Assembly: GCA_037349315.1 (NCBI GenBank)
Contig: JBAIAC010000004.1
Span: forward strand, 44,023,001 to 44,087,000
From: Chelydra serpentina
Taxonomy: Eukaryota > Chordata > Testudines > Chelydridae
DNA: 64,000 bases
Reading direction: 5' to 3'
Shown here: piece after piece, positions 53,803 to 64,000 of the stretch
How the letters are laid out: each line of letters begins with the position of its first letter
How positions within the stretch are numbered: the stretch's first letter is position 1
Notes under the pieces: model-generated
The model's database searches: none
What the model was told of the DNA's origin: nothing
What the model saw: only the letters and a program-made list of their open reading frames with translations
Made by a program: the position numbers and the translations under genes

Positions 53803-55432
53803 CTAGACTGTGACGAGGCAGAATGCAGTGGGTACAGACTGGAGGCAGGAGGTTGATAAGAGTGTGTTGGCGGTGTCTGGGGGGATGCATGGGAAAGAGT
53901 TTTGTGACAGTGGCTGCAGGGGAGAGCAGGCCCGGAGCTGTTCGGTTTGTAGTGCTAGTAGCGCCTGGAGTGTGTCCATTTGGCGCTCCATAAGGTTTAA
54001 GAGCTGCTCCGTGGCTTCATTCTGGCATGCCACGTTGTCTTTTCAGTCCCTCTTCTCGCTGTCGCACCACTCCTTCAATTCCTGTTTATCAGCCACGGAG
54101 TGCATCATAACATCATGCAGAAAGTCCTTAGTTCTTCGTGGCCACTTTCTAATTCTGCACAGCCGTTCAGTCACTGATAACAAAGAGGGAGGCTGGGCTC
54201 CGAAGATCATCTCTGTGGAGTTTAAACACCACATTTTACAGAAACAGTGTTTGCAACACAAAGAACAGTGATTTAAAACAGCCAGTATTCCCACACTTGT
54301 CACTAACTAGCTGGCCCCAGGCAAGCACACATGAGCCACAAGACCCGCAAAATGGCGAGTAGCCACAGGGGCAGAGTAAATCACTCTTCCCGGACCCTGC
54401 TGTGCACTTGGCATGTGGCTCGTGGGGAGAGCCAGCACTGTGGAGGGGAGCTGATAATTATTCCTATCCCCACATTTTCCACAGGATGTGATCATTATGG
54501 AAGATCTCTTGTTGCTGAGGGTGAGCAGGGAATCAAGGGAGGGTCTTCTCCAAAACTGCGGCTTCTGCCCTGGCCCTTATGCAGCTCGCCTGTGTGCAGC
54601 AATGGTCCCCCATCCCACCCCCATGACGGCACAGTGGCAAGGGAAAGTTACCATTAATGGTGCAAGAAACAAAGCAGTTCTGCCAAAGAACCTGCGGCAG
54701 CAGATTGCCCAATATCTCCACAAGAGTTTCCTGGAAATCGGAGACAGATGTTTGTGAAATGAGTCTATCAACAGCCTGTTCCACTGCTCAGACTAGGCAT
54801 GTGGTGGGAGACAATCCTGCTTTCTGCAACCCTCCTTCCCCCAACAACTCGCTTCAGCAATTCCCAAAATCAAAGCCACTTACCAGGGGCCTCCTCTCCT
54901 GTTTGCGCTTCGCCAAGCTCTGACAGTGTGACTGGATAGGCTCCTCCGGGGTAGAAAATAGCTCCGGGCTGCATGCAACTCTGGCCTCCGAGTCATCCTC
55001 TGCCTCTGGGTCCTCCTCTCCCTCCACATACTTTTCCAAGGTTTCCTCCTCCTGGCTCAGTCCACTTTTGACTGGCACGCAAGCCACTGAAGTATCTACC
55101 GTGATCTTCACAGTGGAGGTAGGGTCGCCGCCGAGTATTGCATCCAGCTCTTTGTAGAACCGGAAGCTTGTGCATGCAGCACCGGAGTAGGGGTTTGCCT
55201 CCCGCACCTTGTAGTAGCCGTTCTGCAGCTCCTTCACTTTGACCCTGCACTGCAGTGTGTCCTGGTCATGGCCCCTTTCTGTCATGCATTGTGAAATCTA
55301 TCTGTCTGGTTCATAATTCCTGCGGCTGCAGCGCAGCTGGGACTGGACAGCTGCCTCTCCCCAAATGCTGATGAGGTCTAGCAGTTCGGCATTACTACAA
55401 GTGGGGGATCGCCTGGTGTGTGGAGCAGGCAT
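53803..55432 (-). pseudogene. Harbinger Myb/SANT-like protein, inactivated (H2)
   Basis: Exon 1 starts at ATG 55432 (MPAPHTRRSPTCSNAELLDL) and is broken by a frameshift/stop near 55300. It then reads MTERGHDQDTLQCRVKVKEL onward to a donor CCTG|GTAAGTGG at 54883. Exon 2 begins after an acceptor near 54217 and includes a stop near 54045 before the coiled-coil segment (LLNLMERQMDTLQALLALQTEQL) that ends at 53803. The domain order matches the intact H1 protein. Confidence 0.85.
54485..54757 (+). CDS. Harbinger third ORF, H2 copy (open exon)
   Basis: After an acceptor-like CCACATTTTCCACAG, 90 codons stay open to a TGA at 54757; the first ATG is at 54497. It aligns with the H1 third ORF: LLLLRVSRESREGLLQNC, then CPGPYAARLCAAM, WQGKV, GARNKAVLP and YLHKSFLEIGD. 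It sits on the transposase strand within the Myb intron (54883-54217), exactly as in H1. Its frame is intact although its two neighbours are broken. No start exon was identified with confidence, and ATGGCGAGT at 54354 would need a GC donor. Function unknown. Confidence 0.55.
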   Translation, partial: DVIIMEDLLLLRVSRESREGLLQNCGFCPGPYAARLCAAMVPHPTPMTAQWQGKVTINGARNKAVLPKNLRQQIAQYLHKSFLEIGDRCL

Positions 55433-55839
55433 GGCCACCTGGAAAGATACGCTGAGACCACGCATCACCGAGCAAACAGGAAGGGGACTTTCAAAATTCC
55501 AAAGGAATGTACTGGGTGGGGATGGCGATTGGTCACCTGAGGGCAGGGCAGTAGAGTTCAAACCAATGACCAGAGAGGTGATAACAGGCATTGTGGGACA
55601 CCTCCCGGAGGCCAATCGCAGCGCTATAATCAACCAGGGCATCTATACTGGCACAGAAAACTGTACACCTCTCGTTGAGGTGTGTGGGGTTTTTTGTGTT
55701 TTTGTTTTTGTTTTTTTAAGGGTGCTGCAACTGCACAGTTTCTGCACACTAAGTGGCTTGGCAGTGTGTACACCTCAGGAGTTACAGCATAGAAAGCTGC
55801 TCTACTGCACAGAAACTTGCCAGTGTAGACTGGGCCTAA

Positions 55840-56254
55840 GCATCACACCACTATAATTGCAATCACTTGCAGCTCATATTAGCAGCACTCTCCACAGCAC
55901 ATTATCAGCAACGCTCATATCATATTACACACATTCTCACAATGACTCCCTTATGAATAAGAGATTAACAATCAGAGATGTTGGCACCATATTAGCAACC
56001 TGCAAAGATTGCCTCAGTCCTCGCATTTCAGGCTGATTTGTTTGCTTACGTTAATATATTTATAATATCTCTCATAGCATTATGTAGCTAGTAAATAACC
56101 ATGATGTCCCATTAGACTAGAAAAAACACAGCTTAAAATAAGGCTTCTAGTTCCGTTTGTGCTTTTGAGCCTTTCAATACTTCATCCTTTTTAAAAAATA
56201 TCTGCAAAGGGGAATCATAGCTTTTAAATAAAATTTCACACTTCTCATCCCTTC
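55840..56254. other. Intergenic DNA, nothing recognised
   Basis: AT-rich sequence without a supported feature. Confidence 0.5.
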
Positions 56255-56435
56255 CACAAAAGGATCTAAAAGCACCTTCCATGCGCTAAGGAATATAGCC
56301 TGATAACACCCTTGGGAGGGGAGAAAGGTATTACGAATGAGGAAACTGAAGCAGAGAGGATAAGGGATATTCCCAAGACTATACAGGAAGTCTGTTATAG
56401 AGACCAGAAGAGAAACCAAGTGTCTTGACTCCAGG
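56255..56435 (+). repeat. MIR-like SINE fragment
   Basis: ATGAGGAAACTGAAGCAGAG followed by an AAGGGATATTCCCAAGACTATAC-like stretch matches the conserved 3' half of MIR elements with several substitutions. Confidence 0.6.
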
Positions 56436-57151
56436 CTTCTGCCTTAATTGGAAAGCACTCTTCTCGCCATGGACATGTAGGTTAATTTCTAAGACACTCT
56501 GTGATATGAATACATGTTCTCTTAATTGCTAACAGGATGGGCGCTGGAGAGGCATATTCCAAATGTGGACATTTTAATCGTATTGATTCAATCCACAGTA
56601 AGCCCAGTTATTTGGTCTTCACACTGTATGATCAAAAGAATTTTAATAGCATGCAGCTGCCTGTCCCTTTTCAATCAATACCGTAGCACTGCACAGTCAG
56701 CCTATGCTGTACTTCTTGTGTTCAAAAGGCTCTGAGGGAGGGTTAACTAGCATGTCCTTAAACTTGGATAGTGGGAAAACCAGGACATCTCTTCCTAAGG
56801 ACTCCATTAGATACTTGCCCAAAGCTGGAGAGCTACACTTACATAGCATAAACGGAGAAGATTGCAGCCATCCTAACCTTGTAGTCTCTGCAGAACACAC
56901 TGCTATTTTCATATGAGGGTGACCCGTCCCTGGGCTGTATTGTACAGCTCTCTGAGCTGCGTTTAACCAATGGTCTGAAACTTGGCTATCCCAAGGTTCC
57001 TTCAGTGAAAAACATTGATGAAGAACTGAATTGTCAGCTGTGCCCAGCTAAAACTGGCAAGGTGACTATGCCCATGGCTGTGTGATGGGCACCACGGCCA
57101 CGGCACCATAGCCATGCCGTGGTAGCACCATACTGCAGACAATTCCTAAGA
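56436..57151. other. Intergenic DNA, nothing recognised
   Basis: No coding or repeat signature that I can support. Confidence 0.5.
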
Positions 57152-57159
57152 CTGTCACT

Positions 57160-57272
57160 AGGGTTGCCAACAATCCAGGATTGTCCTGGAGTCTCCAGGA
57201 ATTAAAGATTAACCTTTAATGTCGTGTGATGAAACCTCCAGGAATATGTCCAACCAAAATTCACAACCCTAC
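57160..57272. mobile_element. Short MITE with 8-bp TSD (113 bp)
   Basis: It starts AGGGTTGCCAAC and ends CACAACCCTAC, flanked by CTGTCACT at 57152-57159 and 57273-57280. The 8-bp duplication suggests hAT. Confidence 0.65.
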
Positions 57273-57280
57273 CTGTCACT

Positions 57281-57650
57281 GTAAGAACACCACCACCCTG
57301 AGCAATGGTAGCTACACTGAGGGAACGACAAAGATTTCTGTGGCACCTTATAGACTAACAGACGTATTGGAGCATAAGCTTTCGTGGGTGAATATTTCGT
57401 GGTATTCACCCACGAAAGCTTATGCTCCAATATGTCTGTTAGTCTATAAGGTGCCACAGAACTCTTTGTCGCTTCTACAGATCCAGACTAACATGGCTAC
57501 CCCTCTGATACTTGACTACATTGAGGGAAGTATCTTGTGTCTACCTCGGGGATTAGGTCAGCATAGGTACGGTGCCTAGGGGTGGGTTTTTTCACACCCA
57601 TGAGTGCCATGGCTGCGTCAACCTAACTTTTAAGTGTAGACCAGGCCTAC
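57281..57650. mobile_element. Harbinger-type MITE split by a foldback insertion
   Basis: The right end TAAGTGTAGACCAGGCC is Harbinger-like. The inner GGGGTGGGTTTTTTCACACCC hairpin occurs in similar MITEs. The left end near 57308 (GTAGCTACACTGAG) is less certain. The insertion at 57326-57515 lies inside it. Confidence 0.45.
57312..57529. mobile_element. Inverted-duplicate retro-insertion with 14-bp TSD
   Basis: Arms 57326-57394 and 57403-57471 (69 nt each) are inverse copies with an 8-nt spacer. A single-copy head follows at 57472-57515. Flanks CTACACTGAGGGAA (57312-57325) and CTACATTGAGGGAA (57516-57529) differ at one base. The body shares AAGCTTTCGTGGGT and TTAGTCT modules with the insertion at 43945-44195. 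Confidence 0.85.
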
Positions 57651-58613
57651 GCCGCCTTTTAACTTCCCCGGTCCTAAAATCCTACAGGCTGCTCTAAATT
57701 ATGCTGATACCGGGAGTCCGATAGGGCATCAGTTGGATCTCCGTGCACTCCCATCTCAGTCGCTTCCTGCCTTTGCAGACTTTCAGCACACTTCCTGAAT
57801 GGGATGTGCAGGCAGGAGTGGGGGGGCAAGAGGGAGCGGGGGACACGGATTGGCAATGCTCTACTTATGCCACCTGAGAGTCATCTTTACACCAGCTTTT
57901 GATCTGCTTTGCACTGTCTGAGCACCTGCGAGTGGGTGGAACAGGGGCCAATGATCTGTCTCCTCATGTTAGTGTAGGACGTGCCTTGGTGATTACTGCA
58001 AAGCAGGCTTGTTTGCCAGTAGTGGCAGATTCTATGGTTTCTTCTCTACGTGGATAGCAAACTCATTTGAAAGAATTGACAGTTGTGAAAACGACAAGCA
58101 GAAAACGTCTAGTTATATTTAGACACTTGTAACTCCCATTAGATACCAGTGTAATGTCACAACATATTTTTGAAGGGCAGGTTATTTTGGTCTCACTTGT
58201 AAGGCTTAAAGCTGCTGCTCTCTCAATGGCACTTACGTTTTTTTTTTTTTCGGCCTTCTGTCGATAGAACTACTTTCCCTCTCGACGGCCATCTGTTTTC
58301 TAATAATTATTCTCAGCCTGGGATAATCTCTTCTTTCAGGGTGCGTCATGATGGAAAAACCACCGTAAGAGCGTGGACTTCTCAGATTTTCCTGGCCACT
58401 ATGGGGACTCGGCTGGTAGCCATTTCAATCAAGTCAGGACTACCTGACAGCCAGAAGAGCCTGGGAGAGCAGGGTTAAAAGCCCTGCTCATACTGTAGCC
58501 ACGACTGCTGCATGGAAGCATTTTTGTTTCTAGTGGGGAAGAAATGGGTTGGTTTATTTCTTGTTCCCTTTTATAGGGCTAGATCTTTGTTTTCTGCAGT
58601 GTGGTTCACAGAG
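57651..58613. other. Intergenic DNA, nothing recognised
   Basis: No supported feature. Confidence 0.5.
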
Positions 58614-58615
58614 TA

Positions 58616-58912
58616 CAGTAGAACCTCAAAGTTACGAACACCGCGGGAATGGAGGTTGTTCCTAACTCTGAACAAATTGTGATGATTCTTCCAAAAGTTT
58701 ACAACTGACCATTGACTTAATACAGGGTTGAAACTTTGCTATGCAGAAGAAAAATGTTGCTTTCCCCTTTGTTTTGTTTTTTAGTAGTTTGTTTACCACA
58801 GTACTGTACTGCATTTGCCTTTTTTTGTCGCGGCTGCTGCCTGATTGTGTACTTTTGGTTCCAAATGAAGTGTATTGTTGACTGGTCAGTTCGTAACTCT
58901 GAGGTTCTACTG
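58616..58912. mobile_element. Tigger/mariner-type MITE (297 bp)
   Basis: Ends CAGTAGAACCTCAAAGTTAC and, as reverse complement, CAGTAGAACCTCAGAGTTAC are flanked by TA on both sides (58614-58615 and 58913-58914). The TIRs are ~25 bp. It is noncoding; the short plus-strand ORF through it is spurious. Confidence 0.88.
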
Positions 58913-59211
58913 TATTCCTAAGTTAAGGGAGAAGTTTGGAGAGTGCATGGTATTTGTTCTAATTTTCTTTCCAGGGGGCCTTTTTATTCTACACCTATTT
59001 GATCACCTTTGTGCTACTAAAGAGGAGGTAGAAAAAGGGAGAGGGAATGTGGTTGGGTTTTTTTTTTTTAATTCACTCCTCGCCATTGATCTTACTGGTG
59101 TTAATGCGGGGCGTAGATAAATAAGTGTTTTCCTCAGTCTCTTCAGTGATCCCCCCTTTAGCAGTATCTGCTTTAGAAGCAGTTAAAAACTCAGTGTAAA
59201 GTAAGAAGCTA

Positions 59212-59484
59212 GGTCTGGTCTATGCTACAGGCCTATGTCAATATAACTACATTGCTCAGGGGAGTGAAAAATCCATACCCCTGAGCAACGTAGTTATACC
59301 AACCCCAACCTCCCATGTAGAAAGCGCTATGTCAATAGGAGAGCTTCTCCTGCCCACACAACTACTGCCTGTCGGGGAGGTGGATGGAATTACATTGATG
59401 GAAGACCTCCCTCCCGAGCATCTTCACTTAAGCACTACAATGGCTCAGCTGCACCAATGCAGTGTTTTAAGTGTAGACCTGCCC
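59212..59484. mobile_element. Harbinger-type MITE (273 bp)
   Basis: Ends GGTCTGGTCTATGCTAC and, as reverse complement, GGGCAGGTCTACACTTAA, with an internal hairpin around GCTCAGGGG and CCCCTGAGC. No clean duplication is seen. Confidence 0.6.
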
Positions 59485-59488
59485 TGAG

Positions 59489-59553
59489 TAACACCTTACT
59501 CCAGAAATAAGTTCCATTGAAATCAATGGAGCTACTCATGGAGTAAGGTGCTA
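59489..59553. repeat. Short foldback repeat
   Basis: TAACACCTTACTCCA at 59489-59503 pairs with TGGAGTAAGGTGCTA at 59539-59553 with one mismatch, around a 35-nt loop. Confidence 0.65.
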
Positions 59554-59571
59554 TTTGATATACATAAGGGT

Positions 59572-59745
59572 AAGAACATAAGAACAGCCATACTGGATCA
59601 GACCAAAGGTCCATCTAGCCCAGTATCCTGTCTTCCGACAGTGGCCAATGCCAGGTGCCCTAGAGGGAATGAACAGAACAGGTAATCATCAAATGATCCA
59701 TCCCCTGTTGTCCATTCCCAGCTTCTGGCAAACATAGACTAGGGA
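59572..59745. repeat. LINE 3'-end-like interspersed repeat (CR1/L3-type?)
   Basis: AACATAAGAACAGCCATACT and CAGACCAAAGGTCCATCTAG are highly characteristic of a repeat common in reptile and bird genomes. I believe it is a CR1/L3-related LINE end, but I cannot confirm the family or its orientation. Confidence 0.5.
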
Positions 59746-60540
59746 CAGTGGAATCTGGCCTTAAACTAGCAGAACAGAAATGTGATTCCAGTTCACCCAT
59801 TCCATTTCTCCCTGGGGATGATTTTGCTTTGCAATAAAAATATTTCCAAACTGAATCTTACAAAATGAGGTTGCTAGTCTTGGTTTCAAATGAAACCAAT
59901 GTTTAGATGCAGAAGATGAAAAATGCATGACTTGTACAAGTACTGGGTATTCCTGAATCTACTGATGCTGAAGATTTATACCTGTGTGGTCGTGGGTTGT
60001 TTTTTCGTTTTTGTTTTTTTTGGGGGGCGGGGAGGGGGAATGTTGCGTTTCTTTGACTGCCACTGATCTTCCTTTAAACATATGGAAAGTGTATCACATA
60101 CCTTTTTTAAAATAGTCTTTTGAATTTTCTATCATCTGAATTCTCTTCTCTAGGTTTCTAGACCTCATTAATTAAACAAAGCTTACTGGGAAATGTCATA
60201 TCTCTTTTTGGTGATATTGACTTTTTTTATTGTCTCCCCCTTAATAAAACAAATCTCCTTCTTGGTGAGGATTCAGATGTTGGAATCTCTGTATCTTTGC
60301 CCCCTGAATTACATAAATATTTTGTGATGCTTTATTTTCTAGGTTCATTTTCTGTTACACCAAGGATCTTTAAATCACACTCTTTTTTGATAAATTCTAG
60401 CTAAAATAGGCCCCCTTTCTTTTCTACAATTTAACTGCCTCGGTGCTTTTTAATGAACGTTCATCGCAGGCTTTGGGGGCACTTTAAATATTTTAAACAA
60501 ATATTTTGACTTATTAAATAAATACCTTGCTCTTATAGCC
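59746..60540. other. Intergenic DNA, nothing recognised
   Basis: AT-rich; a T-rich to G-rich tract lies at 59999-60040. No gene. Confidence 0.5.
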
Positions 60541-60690
60541 CTTCTCAGCAGTAGATCTTGCAGCACTTTCCAAAGGTGGACAGTGCATTATCCCCACTTT
60601 GCAAATAAGGAAACTGAGGCACAGAAGTGAAGTGACATGCCCAAGGTCACACAACAGGCCAGTGGCAGAACCAGGAACAGAACTCAGGCA
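60541..60690 (+). repeat. MIR-like SINE
   Basis: The segment TTATCCCCACTTTGCAAATA, then GGAAACTGAGGCACAGAAG and TGCCCAAGGTCACAC is a good match to the conserved 3' half of MIR, in sense orientation. Confidence 0.8.
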
Positions 60691-61744
60691 TAGTTTGACT
60701 TCTGTATTGGTGGGGGTCAGCTCCACTCAGGCCAATGGGGCCGCATGTAGGGGCTCAAATTCCATGCTTGCCCGAGGCTTGCAGTTTGGGGCAGGAGGGA
60801 GAGAAAGAGAGAGACCTCCAGTAGTTTCAATGGGATTTGAATAGAGGCCATGTCTACACTACAGAGTTAACTTGACATAAGATACGTTGACTATCATAAA
60901 CTGCTGTAATTACGCTGCTCATGCATGTTCCTTGCTAGAGCTCTCTTGTAACTATTCCACTGTGCAAATTGCCACCTTCTTCCACTAGGAGTTTGAAGAA
61001 TGGATTCACAGTGCATCATGGGGGCAGGATCACCGCCCCATGATGCAGTTTTCTCCGTTCCACAATTCCAAGGGCTTCTGAGTTTCATGCAGTTTTTCAA
61101 CTGCCCCTGTAAATTTTGTGCCCACCATTTCTGCCTCAAAGTATGGATCCTGTACTGCTTACCAGTCTTGTGATAAGCATTATGAACACAACACAGCTGA
61201 TCCTGCAGTATTTCATGAGCTGTGAATCTGAACAGGAATTTGTGCTGCTTGCCCTGCTGTGCACGATGGAAAGAAACAATTCAAGATTGATGTTGGCATT
61301 CATGGAGCAGCTTCACATGGTGGGCTGTCACCACTGGGCTTGGGAAAGAAGCCCTGAGTGGTGGGATCAGATTGTGGTGCAGGTATGGATGATGAGCAGT
61401 GGCTGCAGAACTTCTGTATGTGCAAAGCCACCTTCCTGGAACTCTGCAGTGAAGTGCTCTCCCCAGCCTCATGGCACTAGGACAACAAAATGAGAGCTGT
61501 CCTAATGGTGGAAAAGTGTGTGTCAATCGCTGGGTGAAAGCTGGCAACTCCAGACTGATACCAGTCAGTCACGAATCAGTATGGAGTCAGGAAGTCCATC
61601 GTTGGGGTTGCATTAATGCAAGTGTGCAGGGCCATTAATCGCCTCCTGCTACGAAGAACTGAGACTCTGGGTAATGTGCAGGAAATGGAGGGGCTTTGCA
61701 GCAATGGGATTCCCTAACTGTGACTGGGTGATTTAAAAAAATAA

Positions 61745-62643
61745 TAATAATAAAATTAATGGAGATATGCCAATCTCCTAGAACTGGAACGACCTTGAAA
61801 GGTCATCGAGTCCAGTCCCCTGCCTTCACTAGCAGGACTGTGGCAGGGCCGGACTCACCCCTGCGGCGCCTCCTGCTGGTTTCAGTCGGGAATTAGCTCA
61901 CCAGCCTCTGGAGCGCCCTCTGCAGGCCAGTGATCCGCCTGTCCACCTCTGGCCCCGTGTCCCTTTTAACTGGGGTGCTGCCCCCTGGCAGTACCCTTAG
62001 ATCTGGGTCTCCCCTCCCCAGGGGAACCCCCAACCCACTATCCCCACCTCGCCTCAGTCGTAGGCTACTGCCAGTCACCAGCTAGCCCCTGCGCCCTGGG
62101 GCAGACTGCAGTATAAGCCACTCATCACAGGCAAAGGGGGTTTGGACCTGCTGCCTCAGCCTACCCGTGGGCTGCCCCTGCAACCCCAGTATCTAGTTGG
62201 GCCTAACCCTAGGCCACAGCCTGGGGTTTTCTCAGGCCAGAGCTCCCCAGCTCCTCTGGGCTTCCCCAGGGTCCAGCCCTGCTCCTCCCTAGGTACCTGC
62301 TCAGGTCCCTGCAGCCAAGCCCTTCTCCCTCTAAAGGCAGAGAGAGACTCTATCCGTTTGATCCAGGCCCACTGCCCTCTTATAAGGGCCAGCTGGGGCC
62401 TGACTAACTGGCCACACCTGTGGCTTCCTTGCCAATCAGCCCCGCTTCTGAGCCTCAGCCCTTTCCCAGGGCTATTTCCAGCCCCTCCGGGCAGGAGCAG
62501 GGTTCCACCCTGCTACAAGGACCAAGTACTGTCCCCTGACAGATTTTTTTGCCCCAGATCCCTAAATGGCCCCCTCAAGGATTGAACTCACAACCCTGGG
62601 TTTAGCAGGCCAATGCTCAAACCACTGAGCTATCCCTCCCCCC
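61745..62643 (-). mobile_element. tRNA-derived SINE, split by an LTR
   Basis: On minus it starts GGGGGAGGGATAGCTCAGTG, containing a pol III A-box, followed by a B-box-like GAGTTCAATCC. The tail after the LTR contains GACCTTTCAAGGTCGTTCCA and ends in a TAATTTTATTATTATTATT tract. This layout is that of cryptodiran turtle SINEs with a LINE-like tail. Excluding the LTR and one TSD copy it is about 215 bp. Its own target duplication was not identified. Confidence 0.85.
61839..62517 (-). mobile_element. Solo LTR with 5-bp TSD, inserted in the SINE
   Basis: The 679-bp sequence reads TGTAGCAGGGTGG…GGCCCTGCCACA on minus. AGGAC occurs at both flanks (61834-61838 and 62518-62522). A TATA-like CCTTATAAGAGG is present on minus. 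It is the same family as 23716-24405. No internal retroviral sequence is present, so LTR-LTR recombination is the likely origin. Confidence 0.9.
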
Positions 62644-63736
62644 GTGCACCATGGAAAGACACATGGTGCACATAGATGGTGCGCATATCCCAATTTTGAC
62701 CCCATACCATCTTGTGATGAAGTACATCAACAGAAAGGGGTACTTCTCTATGGTATTGCAGGCACTGGTGGATCACCAGGGTCATTTCACTGACATCAGT
62801 GTGGGTGGTCAGGAAAGGTGCATGACACATACGTCTTCAGCAACACTGGCCTGAATAGGAAGCTGCATGCAAGGACTTTCTTTCCAGACCAGAAGATTCC
62901 CATAGGAGTTGTGGAAATGCCCATAGTGATCCTGGGAGACCCCTTACTCCCATGGCTCATGAAGCCACACCCCAGAAACCTTGACAGCAGCAAGAAGCAC
63001 TTCAACAACAGGCTCAGCAGGTGCAGAATAACCATAGAATGTGTGTTTGGAAGATTAAAGGGTTGCTGGTACTGCCTTTTTGGAAGGTTAGACCTCCGTG
63101 AGGAAAATACTCCCATGGTCATAGCAGCCTGCTGTGTTCTGCATAACATTTGTGAAACCACGGGGGGGAAAGTTTCCCAAGGGGTGGAGTGTTAAGGTGG
63201 ATTGCCTGGAGGCTGATCTTGAAGGTGAGTGCTCATTGGTATCAGTTCTTATGGCTGGATTGTTGCTGTGACTGCACAGCCTCCTCTCCCCACAAATCCA
63301 GCAACTCTGGTGTACTCCACGTGGGAGCTCGTTTGCTGCAGAAAGCCAGCATGGTCAGCTGGGAAGATCCACACTGAGCAAACAGGAAGTGGAATTTCAA
63401 AAATACATGGGGATTTAAAGTGGGAGGGGCACATGCCTGTGTACCTGGCCTCAGGGCAACAGAATAGGAATCGCTTACCAGAATGGTCATGATGGGCATT
63501 GTGGGACACCTCCTGGAGGCCACTTAGGGTGACATAAGAAAGTGCAGTGTCTACACTGATACTGCGTTGGTCTAACTGTGTCGCAAAAAGCTCTACACCA
63601 CTTATCGAGGTGGTCTTATGTTGGCATAGCAGGAGAGTTAAGTTGGCAGGAGAAGCTTTGTTGTGAATACATCTCCACTGTTTTGTCAATTAAACCTGAC
63701 TTTTGTTGACAAAACTGTAGTGTAGACAAGGCCTAA

Positions 63737-64000
63737 GACTTTAGATTGGGACAATTCTTGCTTGACTCCCATGAAGATTCCCATTGTCCCAAATGGTGTG
63801 ATCTATGAGTAAGCTAAACAGAGCTTGGCCCCTACAGATTAAGAGCGTTTTTTAAAAAAGAGGAATATTTTGAATGTGATGCTCCATACTTTCCTGTGTA
63901 AGTGGCTTTTTAAATTTATCTCTGGTGAGAGTGTGCACAAAAATGTTATCTGTTATGAGTGCGATGTGACTTCTAGTTCTCCAGACTATTTTGACTCTTT
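63737..64000. other. Intergenic DNA to window end
   Basis: No supported feature. Confidence 0.5.

Larger units (their letters stand above)
51848..55836. mobile_element. Harbinger transposon, decayed (H2)
   Basis: The 3989-bp element has left end GGGCATAGCTACACTGGCA and right end (reverse complement) GGCCCAGTCTACACTGGCA. It is flanked by TAA on both sides (51845-51847 and 55837-55839). It holds the same three-gene layout as H1 in opposite orientation: transposase on plus, Myb/SANT gene on minus, and the third ORF on plus inside the Myb intron. The transposase and Myb frames are broken. Confidence 0.92.
61143..63195 (+). pseudogene. Harbinger transposase, inactivated and split (H3)
   Basis: The 5' part (61143-61735) starts MDPVLLTSLVISIMNTTQLI and runs through several frames to a relic of the GFAAMGFPNC region. 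Sequence then jumps to a SINE/LTR insertion, and the core resumes at about 62650. The resumed part has IDGAHIPI with the first Asp, a frameshifted region keeping MHDTYVFSNTGL with the second, and IECVFGRLKGCW with the catalytic Glu. It ends at a TAA at 63193. The triad is retained but frameshifts and the insertion disable the gene. Confidence 0.88.
60846..63733. mobile_element. Harbinger relic (H3), split by nested insertions
   Basis: Left end GGCCATGTCTACACTACAG and right end (reverse complement) GGCCTTGTCTACACTACAG are good TIRs. The flanking triplets are AGA and TAA, so the duplication is unclear. It contains a transposase pseudogene on plus and a short remnant of the Myb/SANT gene on minus near 63310-63350 (APTWSTPELLDL, then GEEAVQSQ). 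The third ORF seen in H1 and H2 is absent, probably lost in a deletion. Confidence 0.85.

Noticed and set aside
62570..62643. A possible tRNA gene with A- and B-box sequences
   Set aside because: It is the head of a SINE; it continues into the SINE body and tail and does not form a clean cloverleaf.

Overview
This window is vertebrate nuclear DNA dominated by transposable elements. The CR1/L2-lineage LINE fossils, MIR-like SINEs, a tRNA-derived SINE with a CR1/L2-like tail, and the Harbinger and hAT families suggest a non-avian reptile, most likely a cryptodiran turtle. That assignment is inference from repeat style, not a database match. I found no host protein-coding gene and no rRNA or tRNA gene. 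The only convincing coding sequences belong to mobile elements.

Region 1 (1-23719) is GC-rich. It is a head-to-tail tandem array of three copies of one ~8.28 kb non-LTR retrotransposon, all on the minus strand. Unit A (1-7146) is cut by the window start, and units B (7147-15427) and C (15428-23719) are complete. Each unit has a ~1.36 kb 5' UTR, ORF1 (953 aa, one CCHC knuckle), ORF2 (1306 aa, APE-type endonuclease, reverse transcriptase, C-terminal CCHC) and a ~140 nt 3' UTR with a perfect hairpin. ORF1 and ORF2 overlap in a TAATG stop-start. The architecture fits the Tx1 branch of the L1 superfamily. Both ORFs are open in B and C, while ORF1 of A carries a one-base frameshift. The array abuts an LTR (23716-24405) exactly at that LTR's first bases.

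Region 2 (24.4-64 kb) is AT-richer intergenic DNA with interspersed repeats. An apparently intact Harbinger transposon (28509-33729, TSD TCA) carries a spliced Myb/SANT-like DNA-binding gene on the plus strand and a HARBI1-type transposase on the minus strand. Inside the Myb-gene intron, on the transposase strand, lies a third ORF. A diverged copy of that ORF occupies the same nested position in a second, decayed Harbinger (51848-55836, TSD TAA). This shared third gene, possibly BEN-like, is my best candidate for something undescribed. A third Harbinger relic (60846-63733) is split by a SINE that is itself split by a solo LTR.

The rest holds two solo LTRs, an L1-superfamily RT fossil, two L2-like LINE fragments, hAT, Harbinger and Tigger-type MITEs, two inverted-duplicate retro-insertions with long target-site duplications, a GC-rich minisatellite and (TG)n/(TA)n/(AC)n microsatellites.
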